64,000 nt of DNA. Origin: Massilia psychrophila. GTDB lineage: Bacteria > Pseudomonadota > Gammaproteobacteria > Burkholderiales > Burkholderiaceae_D. How positions within the stretch are numbered: the first letter of the stretch is position 1; every line of letters begins with the position of its first letter. Shown one piece after another: positions 8,104-17,800 of this stretch. The DNA is taken from contig NZ_PDOB01000005.1 in the NCBI RefSeq assembly GCF_002760665.1, positions 99,054 to 163,053 of the forward strand, read 5' to 3'. The notes under the pieces are model-generated. The model was not told where the DNA came from, did no database searches, and saw nothing but the letters and a program-made list of their open reading frames with translations. The translations under genes and the position numbers were made by a program.

Positions 8104-9692
8104 TGACGTGACGGGCGTTGGTAAAGGTCGGAGCGTAGCGGATTGTTGGCAAACAGCGTCTTCCACACGCGCGGCGTGAGCTGCTCGACCAACGATGCGG
8201 GGTGCTGGCTCACGCGCTGCAAGACATCGACCAGGTAGTCATACGGATCGACATCGTGCAGTCGGCACGTCACGAGCAAGCTCTGAACGATGCCGATATG
8301 CCTGGCGCCCAGTTCGGTCCAACTGAACAGCCAATTTTTGCGGCCGAGCGGAATCACCCGCAGCGCACGTTCGAGGTGATTGGTGTCGATCTGGACACCG
8401 GGGTCGTTTAGGTAAACAGCGAGGCCGTCGCGCCGCTCGCGGATGTAGTTCAGCGCTTTCGTGAAGGGGCTGCTAGGCAGGAAACCTTGCGCCTCGAAGT
8501 ACTTGTCGACCCATGTGAAGAAGCGTTGTGCCACCGGCTTGGCGTGGGCCTGGCGCCAGGCCAGTTTGGCTGCGCCTTTCAAGTCGTGCTTGCGGATATG
8601 CTCCTGCGCCGCGTACAGCGCGGCGATGTGCTCGAGCGCCTTTTCGGCGTGCGCCGGCTCAATGTCCTTCGCTTCGTACACCTCCCGACGCGCGTGTGCC
8701 CAGCATTGAGCATGCGTCAGCCCGATCTGTTTGGCGTAACTGGAATAGACGGAGTAGCCGTCGCTGAGAAGCACGGCGTCGTCCGGCGACGACAGCCCGA
8801 GCATGTCGCGCACATGTCCGCCAGCGCGGCTTGGCGAGTGCGTAAAGCAAATCTCGTCGCGCTCACCGTAAATCGGCCAGAAATAGGTCGTCTTCATCTT
8901 GCCGGGGGCCGAGCGGCCGGCCTTGATCGGCACTTCGTCCATCGCCTTGACACGGCTGGCCCGTATGGAATCGAGCTGCGCATCGTAGATCGGTTCGAGC
9001 TGCGCCACAGTCGCTTGCATCAGTTGCGTCAGCCATGGCCGGCTGACCTTGATTCCGGCATCGTCGAGCCGGCGGTGCTGGCGGTACAGCGGCAAGTGAT
9101 AGGCGAATTTGTCGATCACCATGCCGACGACGAAGCTGACGTCGGCGCGACTGTTCTCGATCACGCCGACCGGTGCGGGCGGGCACGACAGTGCCTGCGT
9201 GTCCTTGCGCTTGATCAGGGGGCGCACGTACTTGAGCACGACATAGCTGCCGGGACGCTGCGCGAGGCGGTACGTGACCTTCTCGCCAATCACCTCGTAC
9301 TGATCGGGCTTGAGCAATGCCATGTCCGGATTGGGCACAGCAATCACTTCCACTGGCACCCGTTTCTCGTCGAAGAACAAACTTGATTCGTTGGCGCCAT
9401 TGCTAACCGGTTTTGTCTTGCGTTCGTGGCCGGCCACCACCACTTTTTTGCCAGGCAAAGGCGTATCTGGAACGGCATCGAAACCGATGCCCAGAATGCC
9501 CTGAACGCCTTCTGGATCGGGATGCCGCTTCTCGCTTTTTTGGCCGAAGATCTGGCGCTGAAACCACGCCACCTGGCGACGCAGATTGACCACTTCGCGT
9601 TCCAGTTTTTCAACCAGGTCGACCAACTGCGGCGCACTCAGTGCGACCGATTCTGTCGGTGTCGGCGAGGAGGAATTGAGGGGCGAATGCAT
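8100..9692 (-). CDS. tnpC: IS66-family transposase TnpC
   Basis: 530 residues, full length for an IS66 transposase. An N-terminal coiled coil (VDLVEKLEREVVNLRRQVAW) leads into the IS66 N-terminal helix-turn-helix and zinc-binding region. The DDE catalytic core shows KAMDEVPIKAG for the first Asp, LLSDGYSVYS for the second and TNHLERALRVIPLGRKNWLF for the Glu. The product cuts and joins the element ends. No frameshift or stop is seen, so the enzyme looks intact. The stop lies inside the left inverted repeat. Confidence 0.95.
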   Translation of the reverse strand: MHSPLNSSSPTPTESVALSAPQLVDLVEKLEREVVNLRRQVAWFQRQIFGQKSEKRHPDPEGVQGILGIGFDAVPDTPLPGKKVVVAGHERKTKPVSNGANESSLFFDEKRVPVEVIAVPNPDMALLKPDQYEVIGEKVTYRLAQRPGSYVVLKYVRPLIKRKDTQALSCPPAPVGVIENSRADVSFVVGMVIDKFAYHLPLYRQHRRLDDAGIKVSRPWLTQLMQATVAQLEPIYDAQLDSIRASRVKAMDEVPIKAGRSAPGKMKTTYFWPIYGERDEICFTHSPSRAGGHVRDMLGLSSPDDAVLLSDGYSVYSSYAKQIGLTHAQCWAHARREVYEAKDIEPAHAEKALEHIAALYAAQEHIRKHDLKGAAKLAWRQAHAKPVAQRFFTWVDKYFEAQGFLPSSPFTKALNYIRERRDGLAVYLNDPGVQIDTNHLERALRVIPLGRKNWLFSWTELGARHIGIVQSLLVTCRLHDVDPYDYLVDVLQRVSQHPASLVEQLTPRVWKTLFANNPLRSDLYQRPSRQ

Positions 9693-9710
9693 GGCTATAT
9701 TATAAATCTT

Positions 9711-10094
9711 TTACCCTGTTTTTTCAGCAATATTAGCGACATTAGCGACTAATGCAGATGGCTTTTGATAGCGCCGTCGCACCCGTTTTGGCTCTATCCC
9801 CTCGAGCAGAAGTTTCAGGCCGGTCCAGTCCATTTCACGCGTGCTCACGGTGCTCCAGTTGCTCAGAAGTCGGCCCTGCTCGAGCCGCTTGGCCCACACG
9901 CACCAGCCGCTGCGATCGAAGTACAGCACCTTGATCTGGTTGGCGCGTCGGTTGATGAAGGCGAACAGGTTGCCCGACAGTGGGTCCTGTTGCATCGTGT
10001 GTTTGGCCAGCGCGTACAAGCCATCGTAGGACAGGCGCATGCTGACCGGCTGGCCGTACACGAACACGCGGATTTGCCCTTCGGGAAAGAACAT
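9711..10094 (-). CDS. tnpB: IS66 accessory protein TnpB
   Basis: 127 residues with the IS66 Orf2-like core: MRLSYDGLYALAKHTM, DPLSGNLFAFINRRANQIK, VLYFDRSGWCVWAKRLEQG. TnpB is needed for transposition in IS66 elements with three genes, though its chemistry is not settled. The ATG at 10094 overlaps the tnpA stop as ATGA, so translation is coupled. It appears intact. Confidence 0.93.
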   Translation of the reverse strand: MFFPEGQIRVFVYGQPVSMRLSYDGLYALAKHTMQQDPLSGNLFAFINRRANQIKVLYFDRSGWCVWAKRLEQGRLLSNWSTVSTREMDWTGLKLLLEGIEPKRVRRRYQKPSALVANVANIAEKTG

Positions 10095-10408
10095 CAGCGC
10101 CTCACGATGTGTAAGACCATGCCGTGGCCCAGGTCGAGGCGAACTTCCAGCGCACCACCGACCGACGCAGGCTTCGGCACCGCTGGTGCCTCGGGCGCAG
10201 CCGTCATCACGCCGACGTCGATGAAGCCGGCTGCCGGCGTCGCGTCAACTGTCCCGGCCAACTTCGTGCGCCAGCGGTAGAGCGACGCCTCCGACACCAA
10301 CTCCGCATGGCAGAACAGCTTGACCTACTCACCGCTGGCGGCAAGCCGGGCCAGCCGCTGGCGCCATTCCAATTCCTTGCGCAATTGTTTTACGAGCATT
10401 CCATGCAT
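10094..10408 (-). pseudogene. tnpA: IS66 tnpA with an internal amber stop
   Basis: From the ATG at 10408 the frame reads MHGMLVKQLRKELEWRQRL, then ARLAASGE, and meets TAG at 10325-10327 (codon 28). It continues in frame as VKLFCHAELVSEASLYRWR and on to 10094. The part beyond the stop is the usual TnpA/IS3-like helix-turn-helix (SEASLYRW). In relatives this position is a sense codon, so a single base change explains it. A GTG/ATG restart near 10300 could still give a 68-residue C-terminal piece. Confidence 0.8.
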
Positions 10409-10468
10409 GACCGATCTCCATCGTGTTGAACATGGAGGAGATTGTGCCGATGCGGGCGCTTGTCGGAT

Positions 10469-10493
10469 ATAACGCCGCTGGCTTACCGCTTAC
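10469..10493. repeat. IS66 right terminal inverted repeat
   Basis: Ends GGCTTACCGCTTAC on the plus strand; the reverse complement matches 8079-8103 with one mismatch. It supplies the three codons (CKR) and stop that now end the 5' effector fragment. Confidence 0.9.
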
Positions 10494-10501
10494 AGTTGTA
10501 G
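10494..10501. repeat. Target-site duplication, right copy
   Basis: AGTTGTAG directly outside the right inverted repeat, 7 of 8 identical to 8071-8078. This copy encodes the Tyr-Asn of VHYN in the interrupted gene. Confidence 0.85.
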
Positions 10502-10806
10502 TGCACTTTGACGTCGTCCATGCTGATCCCGCAAAGCGATTCAATCCCAGCCTTCAGCTGGTCCGGCAGCCCGGTCCTGTTCGGCAGGGCAGCGCTGTTG
10601 GTTTTGCGCTGGATGGCACTGGCAGCCATCTGCTGCTGGTCCGTGCGAGAACCAGCGTTGGCAATGTTTCTGTTCTGGCGCTGCGCCGCACTTTTCGGGC
10701 GCATGTCATCGAAGGCAGCGCTGCCTGACAGCGCATCTTGTCTGACTGCGTGGTCCGAGTCCGCCGACGACGACTCGTTGTCGCGCACCTCTACTTTGGT
10801 TTGCAT
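10494..10806 (-). pseudogene. 5' part of the eCIS-core effector gene, split by IS66
   Basis: Starts at ATG 10806 with a strong GGGAGGGG ribosome site. About 100 residues are polar and flexible (MQTKVEVRDNESSSADSDH...), as in eCIS cargo leaders. They are followed by LPDQLKAGIESLCGISMDDV and KVHYN, the first half of the eCIS-core/DUF4157 domain. At the IS66 end the frame runs into CKR and stops. The rest of the domain resumes at 8070. The gene begins 36 bases after the 860-aa gene, so it was the last gene of the injection-system operon. Confidence 0.85.
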
Positions 10807-10842
10807 GGTTCCCCTCCCTGTCGGATTTATCAAGTACAAGCT

Positions 10843-13425
10843 TCAAGGCAGCTTGCGCGCCGGCTTCAGCACCCCATACCCCCCCGGAATAACCACCACC
10901 CCAATCAACAGCGCAGCAATAAACCAATGCACCCCCGAATCACTCTTGAACAACGGATCGCCCACAACCAGCGCCGCAATCACCAAAAACGGCAGCACGA
11001 TCAACACCACCATGCCGACCAAATAAAATGCATTGTTGTCCAGGCGCGTCCCACAGCCGCGGCAGCGCGACAGCGTCACGCCAGCCACGATTGCCAAGAT
11101 CGAGGAAATCCAGGCCAGCCAGCGCAGCCAGGTGCGGTTCGGGCAAATCTGGTCGATCACCTTGGCCACGACGCCGCCGTCGATGCCGGCACTGTTGAAG
11201 TAGGTATGCAAGACAGCATTGGCGGTGGTGGCGCCGTCCAGATCGTCTTCAATGCTGGCAAACGACAACGGCCAGAACCCCACGCCGCCGAAATTATCTT
11301 TGAAGTAGATGAGGTCGTCGTTCAGTTGACCGGGCCGCTTTCCGTCGTACTCCAGGATTGGAATGATGTTACGCAGCACCCGTACCCGGCCGCTGCTGAA
11401 CAGCGTGTTTTCGACACTGGCGCGCAACAGCATCTTTTCGCTCGAGGTCGGTTCTTGCAACAGGACCAGCACCCGCAAATCGTTCGCCCGCAGGCGCTTG
11501 ATGTCGGCGGGGTCGGCGTTGTCAGGAATGAGATTGGCCTTTTGCATCAATGTCTGCAGGTTACTGGGGGAAAACGGCCGGTCGTCGTTGTTGGCATTGT
11601 CAGCCTTGACTGTTGAGTCGACGATATCGGCCTGCGTCACCATCAGGTGAAGCTGGCGCGCCGGTTTCATCGCATGAAGTTGCGCCGTCAACGCCTGAAT
11701 AAAGCTGCCCAAGGCCTCCTGCTCCGGCTTGGTAGCCGGAAAGCCTTCGAAGCGCAGCGTGATGCCGTCGCCGACCGAAGGCCCCTGCTCCAGGCCGAAG
11801 GTGGCCAGCGCGGTGCCGCGCCAGTCGGTTTTGGGATACGGCGTGCGCAGCAGAGCGTCAATGCTCTGGATCAGGTTGGACAGTAGCCCGGCCATGCGCC
11901 CACCCTTGGCCGCGCTCCAGTCATTCTTGTACAGCACCCAGTCCACCTTCGTCCTGTGCCGGTGCGCCGCCTCGAGCAGCGTCCATGGCGTGGCGTTGAC
12001 GCCGGCCGGCAGTTTCAAGGCGCCTTTGTCGTCGATCGTCATGCCGTACAGGCCGATGCGCGACAGGACGTCGAAGTCCATATTTTGTTTGGCGGCGTTG
12101 CTCCAGAGCGGATAAAAGCCGTAGGTCATCATGCCTTCGCGCGCATCAGGCGCGCAGCCACATCCTTTGACTGCGCCGGGCCCTCCCTGTCCAACCGTAG
12201 CCGGCGCCTTGTTCAGCGTTACCAACTCGGCGGCTTTGTCGAGCTTGCGGTAGAAAACCGTATGCGCAGCCTCCGTCAACCCCGCTGCCAGCGTCGCCTG
12301 CTGCGGCGTGCAGCGGCCCTGGACGGCACGCAGCGCCAGTACCTCGTCGATCCGATTTTTGCCATCCATCAGAGCCCACAGCGCCCTGACGTCGCCATCC
12401 TCATCGAGGCGCCCTTCATGCCGATAGCGATTGGACGGACACATGTCGAGCGCCCGTACCATCCGCGCCCGCAGTGCAAGGCCAAACAGCTCTTTTGAAG
12501 GGTACTCCACTTTGGCCATGCTCAGGTACAAGGCGGCGACCGGCGGTTCCAGCTCCGTCGCGGCCGACAGGTCCGCTGCGATCGTCGTCGGGATCCGGTA
12601 ATGGACGACATGGGCCAGCTTGTCGATCTGCGCGGCTAACCGGGCCAGACCTGCTTTTTCCGGGCCCTCGCCCATGGCGACCCGCAGGTCCATGTGGAAG
12701 TCGTCCGCGCTGGCGTAGTCGATGTCGGTCTTGAGCATCAGTTTTTCGACCAGTCCTGGGGACGCGCCCTTAAATTGCTGGACCGCCTGGCCGGGCAGCA
12801 TGTAGCCGTCGACCGCGGCGAAGTTCGCGATCCGCGCGAGGGTTGCGTTATCGAGCACCAGCCCTTTCGAAGCCCGCCGCACCGCGTCGTCGAACAGGTT
12901 CTTGTCGTTGTACCGATCGGTGAGCGTGCGCAGGCGCGCCAAAATCAACGCGATATCCTTCGGCTTGCGCAGGAACGCCGGATCGTAGCGGTAGCTCGCT
13001 TCCGGGCCCGGCAAGGGCTCTGGTTGCGCGTTCCCGGCCGCTGGCGTCGCGTGCCCGGTGCCGGTGCCGGTGCCAAAGCGGGCCAACTCCGCAGCGACAT
13101 CGAGGTCGAAACGGCGGGCGTCTGCCTCGAACGGATGCTGTGCGCAAAACAGGCCCAGCCAACGGCGTGTGACGGGGCCGAGTATGCCGTCCCGCAGCGG
13201 GTTGTCGCCTTCGCCGGCGTCGCGCTTGAAGACGTCGTCGCCGGTGTAGATGCGGTTCAGGTCCTTCTGAACCTGCGGCACGCTTCCCGCGTACGTGCCG
13301 GCGGCGCAATTTTTCTGGCTGGCGTCGACCGGCTGCTCAGGCGGCGCGGCGCGCAGCGGCGCCACCGTCAACATACAGGCGCCGAGGGCGCCCAGCAAGC
13401 GAATCAGGATGGAGTTGGTTTTCAT
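10843..13425 (-). CDS. eCIS-linked membrane protein with peptidoglycan-binding and GH18-like regions
   Basis: 860 residues. A signal peptide (LLGALGACMLTVAPLRAA) is followed at ~48-95 by a peptidoglycan-binding-like helical unit (VPQVQKDLNRIYTGDD, DGILGPVTRRWLGLFC). After a helical middle part, residues ~430-740 look like a decayed glycoside-hydrolase-18 barrel: YGFYPLWSN (~435), FDVLSRIGLYGMTIDDKGAL, and GDGITLRFEGFP (~549). The last resembles the GH18 DGxDxDxE strand with the Glu kept but the Asp residues changed. The C-terminus (from ~762) has three membrane spans with a CRGCG zinc-type knuckle between the first two. It closely follows the AAA+ gene. Possible roles are envelope anchoring, wall opening or particle release. 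The GH18 reading is inference. Confidence 0.65.
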   Translation of the reverse strand: MKTNSILIRLLGALGACMLTVAPLRAAPPEQPVDASQKNCAAGTYAGSVPQVQKDLNRIYTGDDVFKRDAGEGDNPLRDGILGPVTRRWLGLFCAQHPFEADARRFDLDVAAELARFGTGTGTGHATPAAGNAQPEPLPGPEASYRYDPAFLRKPKDIALILARLRTLTDRYNDKNLFDDAVRRASKGLVLDNATLARIANFAAVDGYMLPGQAVQQFKGASPGLVEKLMLKTDIDYASADDFHMDLRVAMGEGPEKAGLARLAAQIDKLAHVVHYRIPTTIAADLSAATELEPPVAALYLSMAKVEYPSKELFGLALRARMVRALDMCPSNRYRHEGRLDEDGDVRALWALMDGKNRIDEVLALRAVQGRCTPQQATLAAGLTEAAHTVFYRKLDKAAELVTLNKAPATVGQGGPGAVKGCGCAPDAREGMMTYGFYPLWSNAAKQNMDFDVLSRIGLYGMTIDDKGALKLPAGVNATPWTLLEAAHRHRTKVDWVLYKNDWSAAKGGRMAGLLSNLIQSIDALLRTPYPKTDWRGTALATFGLEQGPSVGDGITLRFEGFPATKPEQEALGSFIQALTAQLHAMKPARQLHLMVTQADIVDSTVKADNANNDDRPFSPSNLQTLMQKANLIPDNADPADIKRLRANDLRVLVLLQEPTSSEKMLLRASVENTLFSSGRVRVLRNIIPILEYDGKRPGQLNDDLIYFKDNFGGVGFWPLSFASIEDDLDGATTANAVLHTYFNSAGIDGGVVAKVIDQICPNRTWLRWLAWISSILAIVAGVTLSRCRGCGTRLDNNAFYLVGMVVLIVLPFLVIAALVVGDPLFKSDSGVHWFIAALLIGVVVIPGGYGVLKPARKLP

Positions 13426-13426
13426 T

Positions 13427-14788
13427 TTAGTGCGTGCGCCCTTCTTTGATCAATTCTTTGGTGATGCCAGTCAAGAGGTCGTGTTGGCTGACCGTGGCAC
13501 GGCCCATCCGCGCGGCCTGGACGGCGGCGTAGCGCGCCACGTTCGTTATCGCGCCGCCGGACAATTCGTAGGTGTCGGCCAAAACCTCGAACCTGACGTC
13601 CGGGCCAATACGCACGGCATCCTGGAACACCCGCTGCCACAGCAGCAGGCGCGCGTCGGCGTCAGGCATGGCGAAGTAGATCGCGCTCTGAAAGCGGCGT
13701 GCAAAGGCTTCGTCGATGTTGCAGCGCAGGTTGCTGGCCAGGATCACGATGCCGGGAAAATCCTCGATCCGCTGCAGCAAATACGAAATTTCCTGGTTAG
13801 CGTGGCGGTCGTTCGCGCTGCTGCCCTGGGTGCGCTTGCCGAACAGCGCGTCGGCCTCGTCGAAAAACAGGATCCAGTTCTTGTCCTGGGCCTGGTCGAA
13901 CACGTTGGCAAGGTTCTTTTCGGTCTCGCCGATGTATTTCGACACCACCATCGACAGGTCGATGCGGTAGACGTCGGCGTTGCCGAGCACGACCATCAGG
14001 GTGGCCGTGAGCGTCTTGCCGGTGCCCGGCGGGCCATAGAACAGGCAGCGGTAGCCCGGCTTGACGGCCTTGTCCAGCCCCCACTCCTGTAGTAGCGTGC
14101 CGGGCCTGGCGAGCCACAGTCCGATGTTGTCAATTTCGCTGCGCACCTCCGGCGCCAGCACGAGGTCACCCCAGCCCAGCCGGGTGCTGATGCGCTTGGC
14201 GGGAAACGCGGCGCTGTAGTCCGGCTTGTGGCGCGCGCCCGTGGTGATGCGCTGCAGGCAGTCGGGGGCGATGGCCAGCCGCGTGCTGAACAGGGGCTCG
14301 ACGTCGCCGCCGTGCTCCTGGCGCAGCAGCCTGCCGCGCGCGAAGAAATGGGCGTCGTCGAATAGGCATGCCACCTCGATCCGGCGCGCCAGGTCGTCCC
14401 CGGCCAGGATGAAGGCGGCCGTTTCGCAGGTCGGTAAAAAGCCTTCGTGGGTTTTGCCTTTCCAGCCGCCGAATTCGGTGAAGCGCTTTGCCTGCACCTG
14501 GTTCTGGGTAAACATCAAGTCCAGCGCCTGCGGCCGCAAATGGGGCATCAAGGCCAGCATTAGCACCACGCGCTCGTCATCCATCATGGCGTGCTCGCGC
14601 ACGATGCCGGCATACGACGAGGTGTCCGCGTGCAGGTCGGGCGCAGGCGGCGGCTCGAACGGCGTGCCGGGCTGCGCGAAATAATGGGCGAAGCGCGCTT
14701 CCAGCAGATGCGAAAACCAGGCGATTTCACGCTCGAGCGCGCGTGCATTGACCGCCGCCTCGTGCATCGGTGTGCAGAGCTGGTTCAT
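13427..14788 (-). CDS. eCIS AAA+ ATPase (Afp15/Pvc15-like)
   Basis: 453 residues. An N-terminal helical domain (~1-200) is followed by a classic AAA+ module: YGPPGTGKTLTA (Walker A), ILFFDEADALFGKR (Walker B), LASNLRCNIDEAF with the sensor, then RRFQSAIYFAMP. This is the ATPase found in essentially all eCIS loci. It is thought to act in assembly or cargo loading inside the producing cell, as Pvc15 does in Photorhabdus. The ribosome site is GGAGCACGCC before the ATG. It follows the tape-measure gene by 25 bases and precedes the 860-aa gene by one base, so it is part of the same operon. Confidence 0.92.
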   Translation of the reverse strand: MNQLCTPMHEAAVNARALEREIAWFSHLLEARFAHYFAQPGTPFEPPPAPDLHADTSSYAGIVREHAMMDDERVVLMLALMPHLRPQALDLMFTQNQVQAKRFTEFGGWKGKTHEGFLPTCETAAFILAGDDLARRIEVACLFDDAHFFARGRLLRQEHGGDVEPLFSTRLAIAPDCLQRITTGARHKPDYSAAFPAKRISTRLGWGDLVLAPEVRSEIDNIGLWLARPGTLLQEWGLDKAVKPGYRCLFYGPPGTGKTLTATLMVVLGNADVYRIDLSMVVSKYIGETEKNLANVFDQAQDKNWILFFDEADALFGKRTQGSSANDRHANQEISYLLQRIEDFPGIVILASNLRCNIDEAFARRFQSAIYFAMPDADARLLLWQRVFQDAVRIGPDVRFEVLADTYELSGGAITNVARYAAVQAARMGRATVSQHDLLTGITKELIKEGRTH

Positions 14789-14813
14789 GGCGTGCTCCGT
14801 GGTTCAATGTTGA

Positions 14814-17800
14814 TCATGCCGGACGCCATTCGACATGCACCGGCCGCGCCATCCAGCCGAATTTGATGATCGAATAGCCCCACGGCAGGCGGTCGAGCAG
14901 CATGTCGAACGTACCCGGATGGACCCGCAGCTGCCAGGCGTCCTCGATCAGTCGCAGGTCGGCCTTGCGGGCGAAAAAAGTCTGGCGCATGGCTGCTACC
15001 GAACAGCTGCCGAGCACCTTGGCGTGGGCCACCATGGCCTGAATCATTGCTTCGATGCATTCCTGTTCCGCTGGGCTAACGTCAATGCCGGCCGGCACCG
15101 GCGCTGCCGTCGGCAAGCCGCACAGGATCTTGTTGAGCACCAGCAGGTATTCGGGCGCATGCGATTCTCCCGTGGCCATGTACTGCAGCAGCTGGACGGC
15201 GCGCCCGGCCGCGTGTTCGTCGATGAACTTGCCGTCGACCGTCAGGCCGAGGACGTTGAACAGGCGTGGCAGGTAAGGGCCGGCCAGCACCACGCCGGCG
15301 TTGCCGACGACGAGCAAGTCGGTGCTGTCGACGGGCGCGGGGAATACCGGCGCTGCTGCGTCGCCGACGCGGCCAGCGCGGGACTGCGGCAAGGGCGCCG
15401 GGGCTGCGTCTTGCTGCGCAGCCGGCCCTGCAGCTGCCGCGAATTGCGCCGGTAGCGCGTCCAGCAGGTTGGCGTGAAGCTGGCTGTCCGCCGGTGCGAG
15501 GCCGCGCAGGAAGGCGCCCGCTTCCATGCGGCGCCCTCCCGCTGGATCGTTTATCAGCGTCGTCAATGCATGCAGACGACAGCGCATCGTCCATGCATTC
15601 CACGGCGCGCCGCGGCCGACAGCATCCTGCAGGGGCGCCGACGGCGTCAGCACTTCACGCAGGATCGCCGGCGCGCCGCCATCGAGCAGACCGGCGAGGC
15701 CGATGAAGATCGTATGCGGAAGTGCCTGCGCCAAAGCGCGCCGCACCGGCGCGTTGCGCCCGTAATGGCGCAAGCCGGCACGAATTTGCGGCGCGTGGCT
15801 GTGCAGCAGCGTTTGCCAGTGCGCGGAAACGGCCGCGGCGTCACCCGCCATCAGGGCAGCAGCGAGCATGTGGGTCGGCATTGTCGGCGTTTTTGGTGCA
15901 GCCGCAACCGGGGAGTCGGGCGTGGGCAGCGCATCCAGATCGAGCGGCGCGCCCGACGTCACCACGGCCAGCACGCCGCGCAGGAAACGTGCCGGATTCT
16001 CAGCTTGTTCCAGTTTTGCGCCGATCGATTCAAGCATCAGCGCTTTGCGCCGCAGCGCAATGGCTGGATTGGCGCCCACCTGCGCCGCAATGGCCGTGCG
16101 CAGCGCCGCGACGTCATCGATGCTTGCGGCGCCGGGCGCGTCAGGGCGTGCTGTGTGGCCCGACAGCAGCGCTTCGAGCGCGCAGCATTTGGCGAGCAGC
16201 GAGCGCGCCATTTGTTCGCGCTGGCGCAGGACCAGGCCAAGGCCGGTCGGGGCGACGATGGGCGCAAGCGCCGGCGTCGATGCGCCGCTATCGTCGATCA
16301 GCGGCCGGAATTGTTCGACCATGCCGGCCAGACGGACGAGCGCCAGGCCGGCCCCGCGTTCGGCCCGGCTCGCGCGCCAGGGGACGGTGGCGCCAGCCGG
16401 AGGCGCGTCGAGGCGGTGCGCATAACTGGTCTGCGCTGCAGGCGCCGCCTTGCCGCTCAGCTCCAGCGCCACCCTGGCATACACGCGTGCCGGCAAGGCA
16501 TTGATCGCCGGGCGCGCGACACAGGCTGCCAGCACGTGGCGCCGCCACACCTGGGCCTGGCGGCCATTGCCCGCCGCGCCGGCGCCGGACCCATCCGCCT
16601 GCATCGCCGACAGCCGTTGACCCAGCCGCTCCAGCGCCGGCGCGTAGCCGGGAGCGCTCTTTCTGCCCAGGGCGATGAGCTGGCGCGGCGGGAAGTGCGC
16701 CAACAGCCGGGCGGCGCTGTCGGCGTGTTCGAGCGCATGCGCCACTATCGGCCACAAGGCGTCGTCGGCACGCCCGATCACGTCGTCGAGCAGCGCTACG
16801 TGCAGGTGCGCCTGGTCGGTACCGGCAGCACGCGGCAACGAGCCGCTTTCCAGAAACCGCAGCAAGTGCCGCAGCTGCACGCGGTACGACTGCGCACCCT
16901 GCCCGCTGGTGCGCTCAATGGCGTCGTCCGCCGCGCGAGGCGCGTCGTCGGTCGGCGCAGGAGAACCGCCTTGCAGCGGGGCGGCAGGCGCGGCGTGGCC
17001 GCTCGTATTCATCATGGAGGCGGGATTGTGATTGGTTTGCGTCAGCAATGATTCCCGCTGCGTCGCCTGGGCAGGCGCGAGGCGCTGCACCACGGCACCC
17101 ATCTGATGCTGGGGGAAACGTTCGACAAGGCGCCGTGCGCGCGCAGGACTGGCGAGCGAGCGCGCAAGCACCGACCACACCGCACCTCCCCCCTCCTGCA
17201 AAAGGCTCGTTTGCCTGGAATCGGCATGCAGCCGCCGCCAGGCCATCGTCGCCGCCTCTGCACCCGCACCAGCCTCCCCTCCTGCCAGTACCGCCAGGCG
17301 CCGCGCGGATGCCGCTGTCGCGCCTTGCTGCGGCAAACCCGGCCACGGATTTCCGGGAAATCGCGCCACCAGGCGCTGCACACCGGCAGGGACGGCCGTA
17401 ACACGCGGGGGCGCAGCCGTGCTGTCGGGATGTTCGCAGGTGGACAGATACGGAGCGAGCGCTGAGCCGATCTTTGCCAGGGCAAGCCGGACGCCTGCAC
17501 CGGACACCGGCGGCACGCTGCGTTGCGCCAGTACCAGCCGCCACGCCATCGACATCGTTTGCGCCCCGCCCGTCCCTTGCAGGGCCTCCGCCAGCAAGGC
17601 TTCGTACTGCACGGCGTCTGCCGGCGCCGCTTGCCGCAGCACGGCCAGCAGCTGACGCTCCGGAAATTGTTCGACAAGGCGGCGTGCGCTGTGCGGCTCG
17701 GCCAGGGCAGCCGACAACACGGGCCACAAGGATGCGGCGCCTTGCGCCAGCAGCCGGTCGAACAGCGCCTCGTGCGCAGGCTGGCCCACCGCGCCGCCAG

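Larger units (their letters stand above)
8079..10493 (-). mobile_element. IS66-family insertion sequence, 2415 bp
   Basis: The ends are 25-bp inverted repeats beginning GTAAGCGG, at 8079-8103 and 10469-10493, identical except at one position. They are flanked by near-identical 8-bp duplications. Inside are the three genes expected of a full IS66 element in the order tnpA-tnpB-tnpC, all on the minus strand. The element sits inside the effector gene of the eCIS locus, in the same orientation as that gene. tnpA contains an amber stop, so this copy may be unable to move unless another copy supplies the protein or the stop is read through. Confidence 0.93.

Noticed and set aside
8100..8152. Taking the effector start as the ATG at 8152
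   Set aside because: The first 30 or so codons lie in the IS66 end; the true start is at 10806 on the far side of the element.
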